A DNA stretch of 52,386 nucleotides, taken from NCBI GenBank assembly GCA_002067755.1, contig MVQH01000097.1, forward strand, positions 1 through 52,386, given 5' to 3'. The translations under genes were made by a program, and so were the position numbers. Each line of letters starts with the position of its first letter. Position 1 is the first letter of the stretch. Source of the DNA: Methanosaeta sp. PtaB.Bin018 (lineage in GTDB: Archaea > Halobacteriota > Methanosarcinia > Methanotrichales > Methanotrichaceae). Below, in pieces: positions 42,879 through 51,630 of the stretch. Below the pieces are notes generated by a model. The model was not told where the DNA came from. It did not search any database and was given only the letters and a program-made list of their open reading frames with translations.

Positions 42879-44243
42879 TTATTTTTTTATCGGACACCTC
42901 TTCGATCTCCAGCCGGCGATGCCACCTAGGATGACGGCCAAATTCCTCCAGCCGTGGCGCTCCAGATAGCTCGCCGCAATCATGGAGCGCAGGCCGCTGC
43001 CGCAGAAGATATAGATCCTCCTGTCCTTTGGAACCTCATCTTTTTGCTCTGGAATCTGGGTGACGTGAATATGCTGTGCTCCTGTGATCCTCCCGTCGCT
43101 CTCAAGCTCCCTCTCGCTCCTGACGTCCAGGATCCATAATGCTTCCTCTCTGTCCAGCAGGCTGCATAGGTCCTGCACTGTTATTGTCTGAATTGCGTTG
43201 GACATCCTTCCAGACATATGCCAGTTGAGCATGCCTCCTGCCAGGTATCCTGCGACGTTGTCGAAGCCCAGTCTTATGAGAATGCGAAATGGCTCGCAAG
43301 GCTCATTGGCCTCGGTGACCAGAATAATAGGCCTGTCGTAGGCGAGGAACCATCCTGCGAAGCTGGCCAGCCCATTCAACCAGATAAATTGAGATCCAGG
43401 AATGTGTGCAGCACCAAACCCCAGCTCCATGCGGATGTCCAGGATCTGAGCCTCTTTGGAAAGGCGTTCGAAATCATTCGGAGCCAGCGGCCTTGGTCTG
43501 GGAAGATCACCCAGAGCAGGCTCACAATGCAAATTGACCTTCTCCATCATGCTGAAGTAGGGAGGCCTCTCTGGTTTGCTCTTGAGCAGGTCAGCTGAGA
43601 ACTCCTCCCGGCTCCTCCGCTTGAGGCGAGGGTTATGTCTTTTCTCCAGGCCGATGGTTGTCCAGAGACGCTCGGCTATAGACTCGCCGCAGACGGACCC
43701 TGACCCATGTGCTGGGCAGACCAGGACCTCATCGCCCAGGGGCAAGAGCCTCTGGAAGATGCTGTCGTAAAGCAAACCCGCCATCTCGGGGGCTTTTTCC
43801 AATCCCAGGAGGTCGATGCGCCCCACCTCACCGGCGAAGAGCGCATCTCCTGTAAATACCACCCAGGCAGCGCCTGCAGGATCTCTGAGCAGATAGCTCA
43901 TGCTTCCGGGAGTGTGGCCTGGGGTGGGAATTGCCTCTATCACAAGACGCCCTACACTCCACCTCTGGCCAGGTTGCACAGCCTTTCCGTACCTGTAATC
44001 CAACTGGCCGTCTGCATGCCAGGCTTCTGCGCCTGTGCGCCGTGCAAGCTCCACAGAGCCAACGAAATAATCCTCATTGCGGTGGGTCTCGAGGATGTGG
44101 GCGATCCTCATGCCCTCGGACGACGCCTTTTTAATGTAGACCTCGCAATCCCTTCTGGGATCGATGACCACAGCGTCATTTCTGTCGCCGACCAGGTAGG
44201 AATAATGTGCCAGGCCACTCGATACAATTCTTTCGAAGAGCAT
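42879..44243 (-). CDS. metallo-beta-lactamase fold protein with two rhodanese domains
   Basis: The 454-residue protein joins an MBL domain (1-245) of the persulfide-dioxygenase type to two rhodanese domains. In the usual THxHxDH motif it reads ETHRNEDYF. His54 and Asp58 remain, but His56 and His59 are Asn and Tyr. His110 (PGHTPGS) and Asp133 (TGDALF) remain, so the ligands of an ETHE1-like mononuclear iron site are kept. The first rhodanese (about 260-345) has no Cys in its active loop; the second (about 355-450) has Cys414 in FCGSGLRS. A role in persulfide or sulfur transfer is likely. The downstream gene on the same strand side is an unrelated exported protein. Confidence 0.87.
   Translation of the reverse strand: MLFERIVSSGLAHYSYLVGDRNDAVVIDPRRDCEVYIKKASSEGMRIAHILETHRNEDYFVGSVELARRTGAEAWHADGQLDYRYGKAVQPGQRWSVGRLVIEAIPTPGHTPGSMSYLLRDPAGAAWVVFTGDALFAGEVGRIDLLGLEKAPEMAGLLYDSIFQRLLPLGDEVLVCPAHGSGSVCGESIAERLWTTIGLEKRHNPRLKRRSREEFSADLLKSKPERPPYFSMMEKVNLHCEPALGDLPRPRPLAPNDFERLSKEAQILDIRMELGFGAAHIPGSQFIWLNGLASFAGWFLAYDRPIILVTEANEPCEPFRILIRLGFDNVAGYLAGGMLNWHMSGRMSNAIQTITVQDLCSLLDREEALWILDVRSERELESDGRITGAQHIHVTQIPEQKDEVPKDRRIYIFCGSGLRSMIAASYLERHGWRNLAVILGGIAGWRSKRCPIKK
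42881..42889 (+). terminator. T-run terminator between convergent genes
   Basis: A T7 run preceded by ATCTATTTGGATCTATTTA follows the FAS1 gene stop by 18 bases and overlaps the last codons of the convergent metallo-beta-lactamase gene. Confidence 0.4.
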
Positions 44244-44245
44244 AA

Positions 44246-44944
44246 TTATCTATTTAATTCAAAGGGGTTTTTGTAGTTAAAGATATCATCGGCGCTGACT
44301 TGAGGCAAAAGATACAGCCCATTGAGACCAAAATAGCCTCCAGTGCAGCAGCTGAAAATTTCCGCATCGAGGGTGTAAGGCGTCGAAAGCGTCATATTTT
44401 TGTAAATATGATATGTCCCAACATACTCCTCATCGATCTCCAGAGAGGGATCTTTCAATGAATGCACTCCAATTTGAACTCTTCCGTCGGTAACATTCTC
44501 ATTGATACGCATATGGGTCTTGGCTGTGCCAGATGCTGTGGAGAATCCCGGGCCATAATGGCTGATGCTGCTCTCTGATGCCGAAAACTCAGTCTCCCCC
44601 TCGACATTGCGTGCGAAATCTACATCGTGGCGCATGGACGTTGACGAATACGAATCTACAACCTGGGCATTGCTGCCAATTCCCAAGTTGTAATGAATGG
44701 GATGGTTTGAGTAGTAACCTCTTCCCACCAAAAGGCTTATGGGTGCGCTGGTGATGTTGTTTTGACTTTTATAGCTGACTGTTGAGTTGCTATATGACGA
44801 ATTATCTGCAGCGGGTCCAGCATGGCTTATTGAGCCCTCTCCTGTAGCGGCATTTGCATTGCTGGCCACATAGGTCATAATCACCAGGCCGATTAAGACC
44901 AATCGCAAAAGCCCAAGGCCAAACATTTTCTTCGATTGATGCAT
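44246..44944 (-). CDS. exported protein of unknown function
   Basis: A 232-residue protein with a clear signal peptide (cleavage near ANAATG), starting at 44944 or 44926. The mature part is rich in Ser, Thr, Asn and His, with many N-x-S/T sites and a short pair of cysteines (SCCTGG). It has a repeated SISH(A/Y)GP element, at the start (GEGSISHAGPA) and middle (ESSISHYGPG). The stop is 2 bases from the start of the MBL-rhodanese gene on the same strand, so it precedes that gene in a possible operon. No family is recognised; a surface or sheath component is plausible. Confidence 0.66.
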   Translation of the reverse strand: MHQSKKMFGLGLLRLVLIGLVIMTYVASNANAATGEGSISHAGPAADNSSYSNSTVSYKSQNNITSAPISLLVGRGYYSNHPIHYNLGIGSNAQVVDSYSSTSMRHDVDFARNVEGETEFSASESSISHYGPGFSTASGTAKTHMRINENVTDGRVQIGVHSLKDPSLEIDEEYVGTYHIYKNMTLSTPYTLDAEIFSCCTGGYFGLNGLYLLPQVSADDIFNYKNPFELNR

Positions 44945-45052
44945 GACAGCATTACATCATTGCGGCCAGCAATATATTTCAATCGGTCAAAGGAGATGAG
45001 GCGCATTTACGGGGATTAGGACAGTGTCGTTTGCAGGAGGGCGAAAATCTTT

Positions 45053-46621
45053 TCACTTCTTCCAAAACTCCGGCACAAACAGAACAAGGGCCGTCATAAC
45101 CTCCAGCCTGCCGATCCACATGCATAAGATTAGCAGCATCTTTCCCGCTGGATGGATGTCTGCAAAGCTGTACATCGGACCTACCATGCCAAAGCCTGGG
45201 CCCACATTGCCAAGGGTGGTGGCCACTGCTGAGATGATCGTCTCGACATTCATGTGAGGATCGTCAAAAGAGATGACTGCCAAAAGCAGCGAAGCTACAG
45301 CGAAGATGATCAAATAAGAGGCTACGAAGATATTGCTCTGTCTGAGGATCTCATCTCTCACTGGAAATGCTCCGAGCCTTACAGGAATGACGGCTTTGGG
45401 GTGCAGCGCATGGAATAGCTCTCGATATCCGCTTTTCAATACCAGCAATATCCTCACCACCTTTATAGCTCCGCCAGTGGAGCCTGCACAGGCACCTATG
45501 ATCATGAGCAGCAGCAGCACGAGCTTGGACGCAGCCGTCCACTGGTCGAAATCCGCTGTGGCAAAGCCTGTGGTGGTCATGATGGAAATTACCTGAAAGC
45601 CTGCTAACTGGATCTTGCGGAAGATATCTCCCTCCAATCCACCCCAGAGGACTATGATCAATGTCGCTGCCACTACAATCAGTGCATAGAACCTGAACTC
45701 CAGGTCCCTAAACAAGGCTTCTCTGTCGGATGTGAGCACCTTGTAGTGTAGGGCGAAGTTGGCCCCGGCCAGAAACATAAAAAGTGCGATGATCGAGTCG
45801 ATGATCCAACTATTGTAGGCCATGATGCTCGCTCCCTTTGGCGAGAAACCGCCCGTAGCCATGGAAGCAAATGTATTGCAGAGCGAATCGAACAGAGGCA
45901 TCCCGGCCAGGTAAAGGAGCACAACTTCTACCACTGTCATGAGTATGTACACCACCCAAAGAACCCTGGCGGTCTGCCTAATTCGAGGCGTCAAAGAATC
46001 CTTCTCTGGTCCTGGCACCTCTGCACGGTAGAGCTGACGGCCGACCACACCAAGTCTAGGAAGGATGGCAACGAATAGAAGAATTATGCCCATCCCGCCC
46101 AGCCACTGGGCGAAGGATCTCCAGAAGAGCAACCCCATGAAGGTCTGATCAGCACTGTAGCGTGGCCGAAACAAAGTAGCATTCCCCGAAACACTCCTCA
46201 AGCCCATCTCCAGATGATGAGCAATGCTGCTATCGGCCAGAGTGGAGTTTATTATCCAGTAGCCATGGGCATTGTACTCTGTTAGTATTGAAGAGCCTGT
46301 GGTGGTGAAGGCTGACATCGACTCGAAGAGGGCATCTATCATGCTCGTGCCCAGGAAGAAATAAGGCAATGCCCCAAAGAAAGCTGCCCCGAGCCACCCC
46401 AAAGCCACGAGCGCAAAGCCCTCTTTCAATCCAGGCTCCTCATTTGAGGATAGACGCCCAAGGATGATGCCAGTGGCAAGTGCCAGCAGAGATGTCAGGG
46501 CAAAGGAGATCACCCCGCCGGTCTCTCCAAAATAGGCGGCAACGGCTCCTGGGACAAGAAGCAAAACTGCAAGGAGCTTCAAAAGAGCTGCAAATTGGCG
46601 CAGAAATATGCGGATCTTCAT
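45053..46621 (-). CDS. trkH: potassium uptake membrane subunit TrkH
   Basis: TrkH is the K+-conducting subunit of the Trk/Ktr superfamily. The 522-residue protein has the four membrane-pore-membrane repeats, each with a TxG-type filter region (SAFTTTGSS, NTFASMATGGFS, MTTTGFATADF, ATTLGNVGPGFG). SGxxGxP-type helices and the ACAGSTGGAIK loop are also seen. It starts with ATG at 46621. TrkA (46724-48037), the regulatory subunit, is encoded upstream on the same strand, 102 bases away. The intervening stretch contains a TATA-like site, so trkH may also have its own promoter. Confidence 0.94.
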   Translation of the reverse strand: MKIRIFLRQFAALLKLLAVLLLVPGAVAAYFGETGGVISFALTSLLALATGIILGRLSSNEEPGLKEGFALVALGWLGAAFFGALPYFFLGTSMIDALFESMSAFTTTGSSILTEYNAHGYWIINSTLADSSIAHHLEMGLRSVSGNATLFRPRYSADQTFMGLLFWRSFAQWLGGMGIILLFVAILPRLGVVGRQLYRAEVPGPEKDSLTPRIRQTARVLWVVYILMTVVEVVLLYLAGMPLFDSLCNTFASMATGGFSPKGASIMAYNSWIIDSIIALFMFLAGANFALHYKVLTSDREALFRDLEFRFYALIVVAATLIIVLWGGLEGDIFRKIQLAGFQVISIMTTTGFATADFDQWTAASKLVLLLLMIIGACAGSTGGAIKVVRILLVLKSGYRELFHALHPKAVIPVRLGAFPVRDEILRQSNIFVASYLIIFAVASLLLAVISFDDPHMNVETIISAVATTLGNVGPGFGMVGPMYSFADIHPAGKMLLILCMWIGRLEVMTALVLFVPEFWKK

Positions 46622-46723
46622 GTTGATAGGCTGCCCTCTATGAAGAAGTAAAAGCCTTCTCCAGGAGGGCTTAGGATGTCTTATTGCTATAAAAATGATA
46701 TGCTTGTCTGGACCTTTCGCTTA

Positions 46724-48037
46724 TCAGGAGGCGAAGAGCTTCTTTACCTTTGAGACCACATTTGGCATGGACATTACAAAGATGCGGTCGCCTTCTTTGA
46801 CCTTGAAACTGGCATCGGGCGTCATTGGGTTTCCGTCTCTTATGACCAGGCCCACCATTGAATCCTTGGGAAGCTCTTTGGTTATGCTCTTTCCTATGAT
46901 CTTGTTTCCAGCTTTTGCAATGAAGTCCACAAGTTCCATTCTCTCGTCGCTGAGTGTTATCACCTCTTCTCCTCCAATCACCCTCTGAAGCACAGCATCT
47001 GCGGTCACCTGCCCCGGACTTACGGCTCTGTCGATGCCCACCATCTCAAAGAGCTTGATGTAAACGCTTCTGTTGGCTCGGGAGAGGATCTTCTTGGCAC
47101 CGAGCTGCTTTGCCAATAATGAGCACAGAAGGTTCTTCTCATCCAGGCCGGTCACTGCATAGACCACATCCATCCTGCCTGCTCCCTCCTCCCTGAGGAG
47201 CGCCAGGTCTGTGCCATCGCCATTGAGGATCATGGTGCCGGAAAGCGTCTCTGCAATCTCGGCGCAGCGTTCAGCATCCAGCTCGATCAGCTTGATATCG
47301 ATGCCCATCTTCTCTAGCCTGCTTGCAAGGTAGAAACCCACCATCCCGCCGCCTACTATCATGACCTTCTGGGAGGTTTGAGCTTCATGCAGCATGATCC
47401 TCAGATCCGGCAAAGCACTGGACTCGCATAGCAGCATCAGATGATCGCCGACTTGTATCTGTTCGTCTTCGTCGGGAATGGAGATCTCCCCTGCCCGGTT
47501 TAAGGCAACGATCTTACAATTTTCAGGAAGGATCGCGTTCTGGATGGGCCCATTGATGTTCATCTCAGGCGTCACCTTGAACTCTATGAGCTCGACTTTG
47601 CCCGCTGCCAGCTCCTTGTTCATGAGCATTGACGAGAAGTAGAGCGCTCTTGCCATCTCCTCTGCCATGGCCAGCTCAGGGCAGATCATGCAGCTTATGC
47701 CTATCTCCTTCCGATCCTGTACAGGCTGATCGATATATTCGGGATTGCTGACACGCGCGATGGTCTGCGGCACGCCTAGATGGCTGGCAATGATGCAGGT
47801 GATTACATTCACTTCGTCGTTGCCTGTGACCGCAACTACGATGTCCGCCCTCTTGATTCCAGCCTCGAGGAGCAGGCGCGCATTGGCAGCATTTCCCATC
47901 AGGATCTTCACGTCCATATCCTGTAGCCTGGAACAGGCCACAGGGTCCTTGTCTATGACTGTTACATCATGGTCTGCATAAAGCTCGCTCGCCACGAGAA
48001 ATCCTACCTCGCCGGCTCCTGTGATCAAGATACGCAT
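46724..48037 (-). CDS. trkA: Trk potassium transport regulatory subunit TrkA
   Basis: TrkA is the peripheral gating subunit of TrkH that binds NAD(H)/ATP. The 437-residue protein contains two RCK_N/RCK_C pairs. Rossmann motifs GAGEVG (near residue 7) and GGGMVG (near residue 228) are each followed by a conserved acidic residue, with C-terminal TrkA-C domains after them. It precedes trkH on the same strand, the arrangement expected for one K+ uptake system. The start at 48037 faces a divergent exported-protein gene. Confidence 0.94.
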   Translation of the reverse strand: MRILITGAGEVGFLVASELYADHDVTVIDKDPVACSRLQDMDVKILMGNAANARLLLEAGIKRADIVVAVTGNDEVNVITCIIASHLGVPQTIARVSNPEYIDQPVQDRKEIGISCMICPELAMAEEMARALYFSSMLMNKELAAGKVELIEFKVTPEMNINGPIQNAILPENCKIVALNRAGEISIPDEDEQIQVGDHLMLLCESSALPDLRIMLHEAQTSQKVMIVGGGMVGFYLASRLEKMGIDIKLIELDAERCAEIAETLSGTMILNGDGTDLALLREEGAGRMDVVYAVTGLDEKNLLCSLLAKQLGAKKILSRANRSVYIKLFEMVGIDRAVSPGQVTADAVLQRVIGGEEVITLSDERMELVDFIAKAGNKIIGKSITKELPKDSMVGLVIRDGNPMTPDASFKVKEGDRIFVMSMPNVVSKVKKLFAS

Positions 48038-48138
48038 GTTATATCCTCCAATGGTCCATGGGACGAATAATAGGAATATGGGCAGAGGATTACATTATTA
48101 ACCTCTTCGACCTATTTTCAGCCTGAGGAATAGAAAAT

Positions 48139-48723
48139 ATGGCGCTGGTAGAAGTATCAACCACAACGTTATTGTTTGCCTGTTTGGTCGTTTCGGCGTC
48201 TTCGCAAGGTTATATGGGCACAGTGAGCACAGGAACTGGAATTTTGTCTCCACTGACCGTTGGCTTTGGTGCTTCCTCTCCTGTTGTCATGGGAGCGATG
48301 TCTTCACAGGTTAACTTGACCGGAAGTTGGTCATTGGATCTGAGAGGCAAAAATATAAAGCATCTTGATCTGCAAATATTCCAGGAAAGCGACATGATCG
48401 TAGGATCTGGCACAATGACCTCAAACGGCGCCAGCCATGATGTGGCAGTCGCCGGGTCTGCGGCAGGTGACAGGCCTACGATATTCATCGCAACCTTCAA
48501 TCAAACAGAGGCCTTCAGGCTGAAGCTCTCTGCTTCGGGGACTGCTCTTGCTGGAGAGTATGACTTGCTTTCGGCAGACGGAGTGCGCGAATCAGGGACA
48601 ATAACCGGAAGTGTTGCACTTGCGACGAAGCAGAGCTCGCCCACTGTGCTGGGCACGGGAACCAATCCAAGCGCGACCTCTGGCGCATTCGTTGGAGCAA
48701 CTGGTGCCTCATCCACCGAATAA
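48139..48723 (+). CDS. exported protein of unknown function
   Basis: The 194-residue protein begins MALVEVSTTT with a hydrophobic signal ending near ASSQG. The mature part is small-residue rich (Gly, Ser, Thr), with a beta pattern (LTGSWSLDLRGKNIKHLDLQIFQ...GSGTM). The central part resembles a lipocalin-like or META-type single domain that lacks cysteines, and the tail is Ser/Thr-rich. It has no anchor. The family is not known. It is divergent from trkA with a 100-base spacer. Confidence 0.66.
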   Translation: MALVEVSTTTLLFACLVVSASSQGYMGTVSTGTGILSPLTVGFGASSPVVMGAMSSQVNLTGSWSLDLRGKNIKHLDLQIFQESDMIVGSGTMTSNGASHDVAVAGSAAGDRPTIFIATFNQTEAFRLKLSASGTALAGEYDLLSADGVRESGTITGSVALATKQSSPTVLGTGTNPSATSGAFVGATGASSTE

Positions 48724-48811
48724 ATTCAGGGGCATCGAGATTGGATCTTTGCCCCGGATTCTCGAAGCCTGGTGCCGGGAGGGTTTATGGGGCAAGATAA
48801 GCGGAAGGCAC

Positions 48812-49165
48812 GCTACAGATAACTTAAAGGCCTTTGAGCAGCATACCAGCACATAAAAGAGATGCGGAATTGACATGCAACGAGCAGAGATCATTGCCAG
48901 AGGAGATGTCCAGAGGGTTGGATTTCGGGATGCCGTCCAGAAGATCGCCCGGAATCTGGAGCTCTCGGGCACCGTCCAGAATCTGGAACCTTACGATGTA
49001 AGGATCGTGGCCGAAGGCGAGGAAGCTGCCTTGAAGGAGTTTGTGAAGGCCATAAATATCCAGGATAAACCAATCAGAGTACAGGCGCTTGAGACAAGAT
49101 GGACAGCTGCGACGGGCGAGTTCCCGTACTTCAAGATCCTCAGAGGAGACTGGCACGAGGAGCTG
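48812..49165. repeat. long direct repeat, copy 1 (with promoter)
   Basis: From GCTACAGATAAC at 48812 to about 49165, the sequence recurs at about 51278-51630 with only scattered differences. It includes the 60 bases before the start codon and the acylphosphatase half of the coding region. The copies are about 2.47 kb apart in the same orientation, a recent segmental duplication. Confidence 0.85.
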
Positions 49166-49477
49166 GAGGAGAGTCTCGATGTTGCGATCGGACTGCTGCA
49201 TAGATTCATCGAATTTGGCGAGCAGAACCTGATGGTGAGCAAGGAAAACCTGTCCATCGGAAAGATGATGCTCGAAAAACAAGATAAAATGCTTGAAAAA
49301 CAGGACAGGATGCTTGAGAAGCAAGACCAGATGCTTGAGAAGGAAGACGAGACCCTCGGTGAGATTCGTGGCATGAGGTCTGATCTGCATGATCATCTTG
49401 AGAGGCGGTTTGCTCGAATTGAGGACGATATCGTCGAGATCAAGCGCGCCATCAAGGAGATGGGCGGGAGCTACTAG
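48875..49477 (+). CDS. acylphosphatase domain fused to a heptad-repeat coiled coil
   Basis: The 200-residue protein starts with an acylphosphatase fold (about 1-95). The phosphate-binding loop DVQRVGFR carries catalytic Arg18, and Asn36 (TVQN) is retained, although the usual Gly before VGFR is Arg. The C-terminal half is a long charged coiled coil. It contains four perfect-length tandem units of seven residues (LEKQDKM-type) encoded by 21-base DNA repeats (49268-49351), then an MRSDLHDHLERRFARIEDDIVEIK helix. The coiled coil would make it oligomeric. The enzyme hydrolyses acyl phosphates in other organisms; use here is unproven. A frameshifted copy lacking the coiled coil lies at 51341. Confidence 0.83.
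   Translation: MQRAEIIARGDVQRVGFRDAVQKIARNLELSGTVQNLEPYDVRIVAEGEEAALKEFVKAINIQDKPIRVQALETRWTAATGEFPYFKILRGDWHEELEESLDVAIGLLHRFIEFGEQNLMVSKENLSIGKMMLEKQDKMLEKQDRMLEKQDQMLEKEDETLGEIRGMRSDLHDHLERRFARIEDDIVEIKRAIKEMGGSY
49268..49351 (+). repeat. four tandem 21-bp repeats encoding LEKQDxM heptads
   Basis: Units start at 49268, 49289, 49310 and 49331, each beginning with ATG and differing by a few third-position changes. They lie inside the acylphosphatase-coiled-coil gene. Confidence 0.9.
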
Positions 49478-49738
49478 CCGATCGCCCTGTGCAGGCATCC
49501 TCATGCGACAGGCGCGTTCCCTGACGGCTGGAGAGGGCTGATGACGGATATCCGGCTGTGCTCAATGCAAAATAGTATCAATATATTTCTAAGCATATAC
49601 TAATTTTCGATTAAAAAAGGCCCTCTCGGAGGAGCGGATATTCGCGGGAGGGCTGATCTCTGAGGCTGACAGCAAGGCAGAGGGGGATCAGGGCAGATCT
49701 TTCGAGGGAAACTGTTTTTAGCTACATGGTATAATTTC
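49478..49738. other. intergenic region with a two-part hairpin at 49620-49653
   Basis: Outer arms GCCCTCTC (49620-49627) and GGGAGGGC (49646-49653) pair through eight positions with one G-U. An inner stem GCG/CGC encloses GATATT. An A6 run precedes it. The rest is AT-rich with no gene. Confidence 0.45.
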
Positions 49739-50041
49739 GTGAATTGTGACTGTAAAATGAACCTGAGGCATATCTGCATACTCGAGATGAGGGCTTTGGC
49801 CTGGAGGCATGCTGCAGGTATGCTCAGTGATCCGCTGTACAGGAACTCGCTCTTCATGGCATTCACGAGCGTCTTCAATGCAGGCTGTGGGTTCTTCTTC
49901 TGGATGATTGCGGCACGGCTGTACACCGTGGAGCAGGTGGGCCTGGCCACAGCGCTCATCTCAGCGCTCGGGCTGGTGGTGCTGCTCTCGCGGCTGGGAT
50001 TCGACGTCTCAGCGATACGTTTACAAGGGTGTAGACCTTGA
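49739..50041 (+). pseudogene. N-terminal fragment of a polysaccharide flippase (Wzx-like)
   Basis: The first about 100 codons match oligosaccharide flippases (MATE-like Wzx): LSDPLYRNSLFMAFTSVFNAGCGFFFWMIAARLYTVEQVGLATALISALGLVVLLSRLGFDVS, which is split here for reading, covers the first two helices. The protein then ends after SAIRLQGCRP where full-length members continue for over 300 residues. It is likely a broken gene at the edge of accessory DNA. The better start is probably the ATG at 49757. Confidence 0.68.
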
Positions 50042-50165
50042 TTGCGGCTAATGGATGGATCTGCCGGTTGAAATAAGGCTGTGGTTGAACTGAAATCAGT
50101 GGACGGACTTGTGCTTATAGAAGAAAAGCAAAGATACAATAACTATCAATGACGAATTAGAAGAT

Positions 50166-50417
50166 ATGAGCGAGATCGTCATACGTGTGCCAGATGATGC
50201 TTCACTAGCCTTGAAGTTGTCTCCTGATGAATTTGGAAAGGAGTTGAGGATGGCTGCGGCCGTAAAGCTTTTTGAACTTGGAAGATTATCCTCCGGAGCT
50301 GCAGCAAAGCTTGCTGGAATACCACGGACCGTCTTCCTAGCCAAGCTTGCCAGTTACGGCGTTAATACCTTCAGCCTTACGGAAGAAGAACTCATAGCGG
50401 AGGCAGGTCTTGCCTGA
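50166..50417 (+). CDS. UPF0175 family protein, probable antitoxin
   Basis: An 83-residue protein of the UPF0175 family, with an N-terminal beta strand and a HTH-like segment ([40 protein letters not shown]) typical of these antitoxin-type regulators. Its stop overlaps the DUF3368 gene by 8 bases. It probably binds DNA of its own promoter and the nuclease partner. The pair is common in archaea and cyanobacteria, mostly without experimental proof of toxicity. Confidence 0.87.
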   Translation: MSEIVIRVPDDASLALKLSPDEFGKELRMAAAVKLFELGRLSSGAAAKLAGIPRTVFLAKLASYGVNTFSLTEEELIAEAGLA

Positions 50418-50895
50418 GGTCATCTGCAATACATCACCATTACAGTATCTGCATCAGATAGGCCTTTTGGATATCATTCATTCTCTTGCTGGATCAATCA
50501 TCGTTCCACCTTTCGTTGTGGCAGAACTGTACGCAGGAATTGAGAAAGGATTAGACCTGCCACAACCAGAGAACATCGAATGGGTCAGGATACAGGCACC
50601 AATCAGCACATCAGCAGTAACACTAATAACTGATCTTGGGCCTGGAGAGTCTCAGGTACTAATGCTGGTGCTTGAAATGCCTGGAAGCATAGCACTTCTA
50701 GATGACGCTCTGGCACGCAGAGTGGCAAATGCAAGAGGAATACCAATTAAGGGCACATTAGGCTTGCTTTTAGATGCGAAACGCGTTGGTCTTCTGGAAA
50801 CAGTGGAGCCTTCACTGGACAGGCTACATGAGCTAGGATTCCACCTAGCTGAACAAACACGGATAGCTGTGCTCAAGCTGGCTGGTGAGTCCTAG
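50410..50895 (+). CDS. DUF3368 PIN-like nuclease, probable toxin
   Basis: A 161-residue PIN-fold protein starting with TTG at 50410. It has [10 protein letters not shown] (PIN strand with acidic/polar position), VVPP-type [21 protein letters not shown] (the conserved acidic region), [31 protein letters not shown] and a C-terminal helix. These match DUF3368 proteins, which pair with UPF0175 partners. The usual first Asp of PIN domains is Asn here (CNTSP), as in many DUF3368 members. An RNase function is inferred from the fold. It overlaps the antitoxin gene, forming one unit. Confidence 0.86.
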   Translation: MPEVICNTSPLQYLHQIGLLDIIHSLAGSIIVPPFVVAELYAGIEKGLDLPQPENIEWVRIQAPISTSAVTLITDLGPGESQVLMLVLEMPGSIALLDDALARRVANARGIPIKGTLGLLLDAKRVGLLETVEPSLDRLHELGFHLAEQTRIAVLKLAGES

Positions 50896-50935
50896 TACTC
50901 ATGGCCTCTGTGGTTTCAGTATACGCAGTCAGTAA

Positions 50936-50945
50936 CTTATATAAG
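50936..50945 (+). promoter_or_regulatory. palindromic TATA box CTTATATAAG
   Basis: A perfect palindrome centred about 32 bases before the ATG at 50973, well placed as TATA box for a near-leaderless transcript of the winged-helix gene. Confidence 0.55.
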
Positions 50946-50972
50946 TACTAACCACTTATACCCCCACCCCTC

Positions 50973-51234
50973 ATGTCACACAAGCGTTACAAGGACCAGA
51001 TCCTACTAAATATCTTACAAGTGTGTGCGGGGGGGTGGGGAACCAAAACGCAAATTGTCTATAAATCCGGCCTGAATTTTCACACCATCATCCCCTATCT
51101 CGACCTCCTCACCCACAGCGGCCTGGTGGTGCGCACGGAGGGCACGATCCGGGATGACCGAGAAGGGCGAAGCAGCGCTCATACACCTGCGGGAGGTCGA
51201 GAGGCTGGTGTGGGCAGGAACAGGTGAAGAATGA
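50973..51234 (+). pseudogene. frameshifted archaeal winged-helix regulator
   Basis: The first 58 codons (MSHKRYKDQILLNILQVCAGG...TKTQIVYKSGLNF...PYLDLLTHSGLVVRTEGT) match small archaeal winged-helix proteins. The frame then turns into nonsense after GTIR. Reading the next frame from the run GGG at about 51154 restores MTEKGEAALIHLREVERLVW and a stop at 51232-51234, the normal end of the family. One extra G explains it. Either the gene is inactive or this is a sequencing or assembly error in the G-run. Confidence 0.7.
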
Positions 51235-51277
51235 ATTCGTGCAGCTTTTGACAATTAGAGTCCCAACATCAAACTAT

Positions 51278-51630
51278 GCTACAGATAACTTAAAGGCCTT
51301 TGAGCAGCATACCAGCACATAAAAGAGATGCGGAATTGACATGCAACGAGCGGAGATCATTGCCAGAGGTGACGTCCAGAGGGTTGGATTTCGGGATGCC
51401 GTCCAGAAGATAGCCTGGAATCTGGGGCTCTCGGGCACCGTCCAGAATCTGGAACCTTACGATGTAAAGATCGTGGCCGAAGGCGAGGAAACTGCCTTAT
51501 TGGAGTTTTGTGAAGGCCATAAATATCCAGGATAAACCAATCAGAGTACAGTCGCTGGAGGCAAACTGGTCCGCTGCGACGGGCGAGTTTCAGTATTTCA
51601 AGATCCTGAGAGGAGACTGGCAGGAGGAGC
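51278..51630. repeat. long direct repeat, copy 2
   Basis: It matches the segment 48812-49165, including the upstream 60 bases. The copies diverge after about 51630 (GACTGGCAGGAGGAG), just before the coiled-coil part. Confidence 0.85.

Noticed and set aside
43218-44276. Plus-strand frames opposite the MBL-rhodanese gene
   Set aside because: Antisense shadows of a well-supported gene; cysteine- and histidine-rich only because of the opposite codons.
46652-46672. Imperfect hairpin AAGCC...GGCTT before trkH
   Set aside because: Contains G-U pairs and a three-base loop, and no T-run or conserved context; too weak to call a regulatory element.
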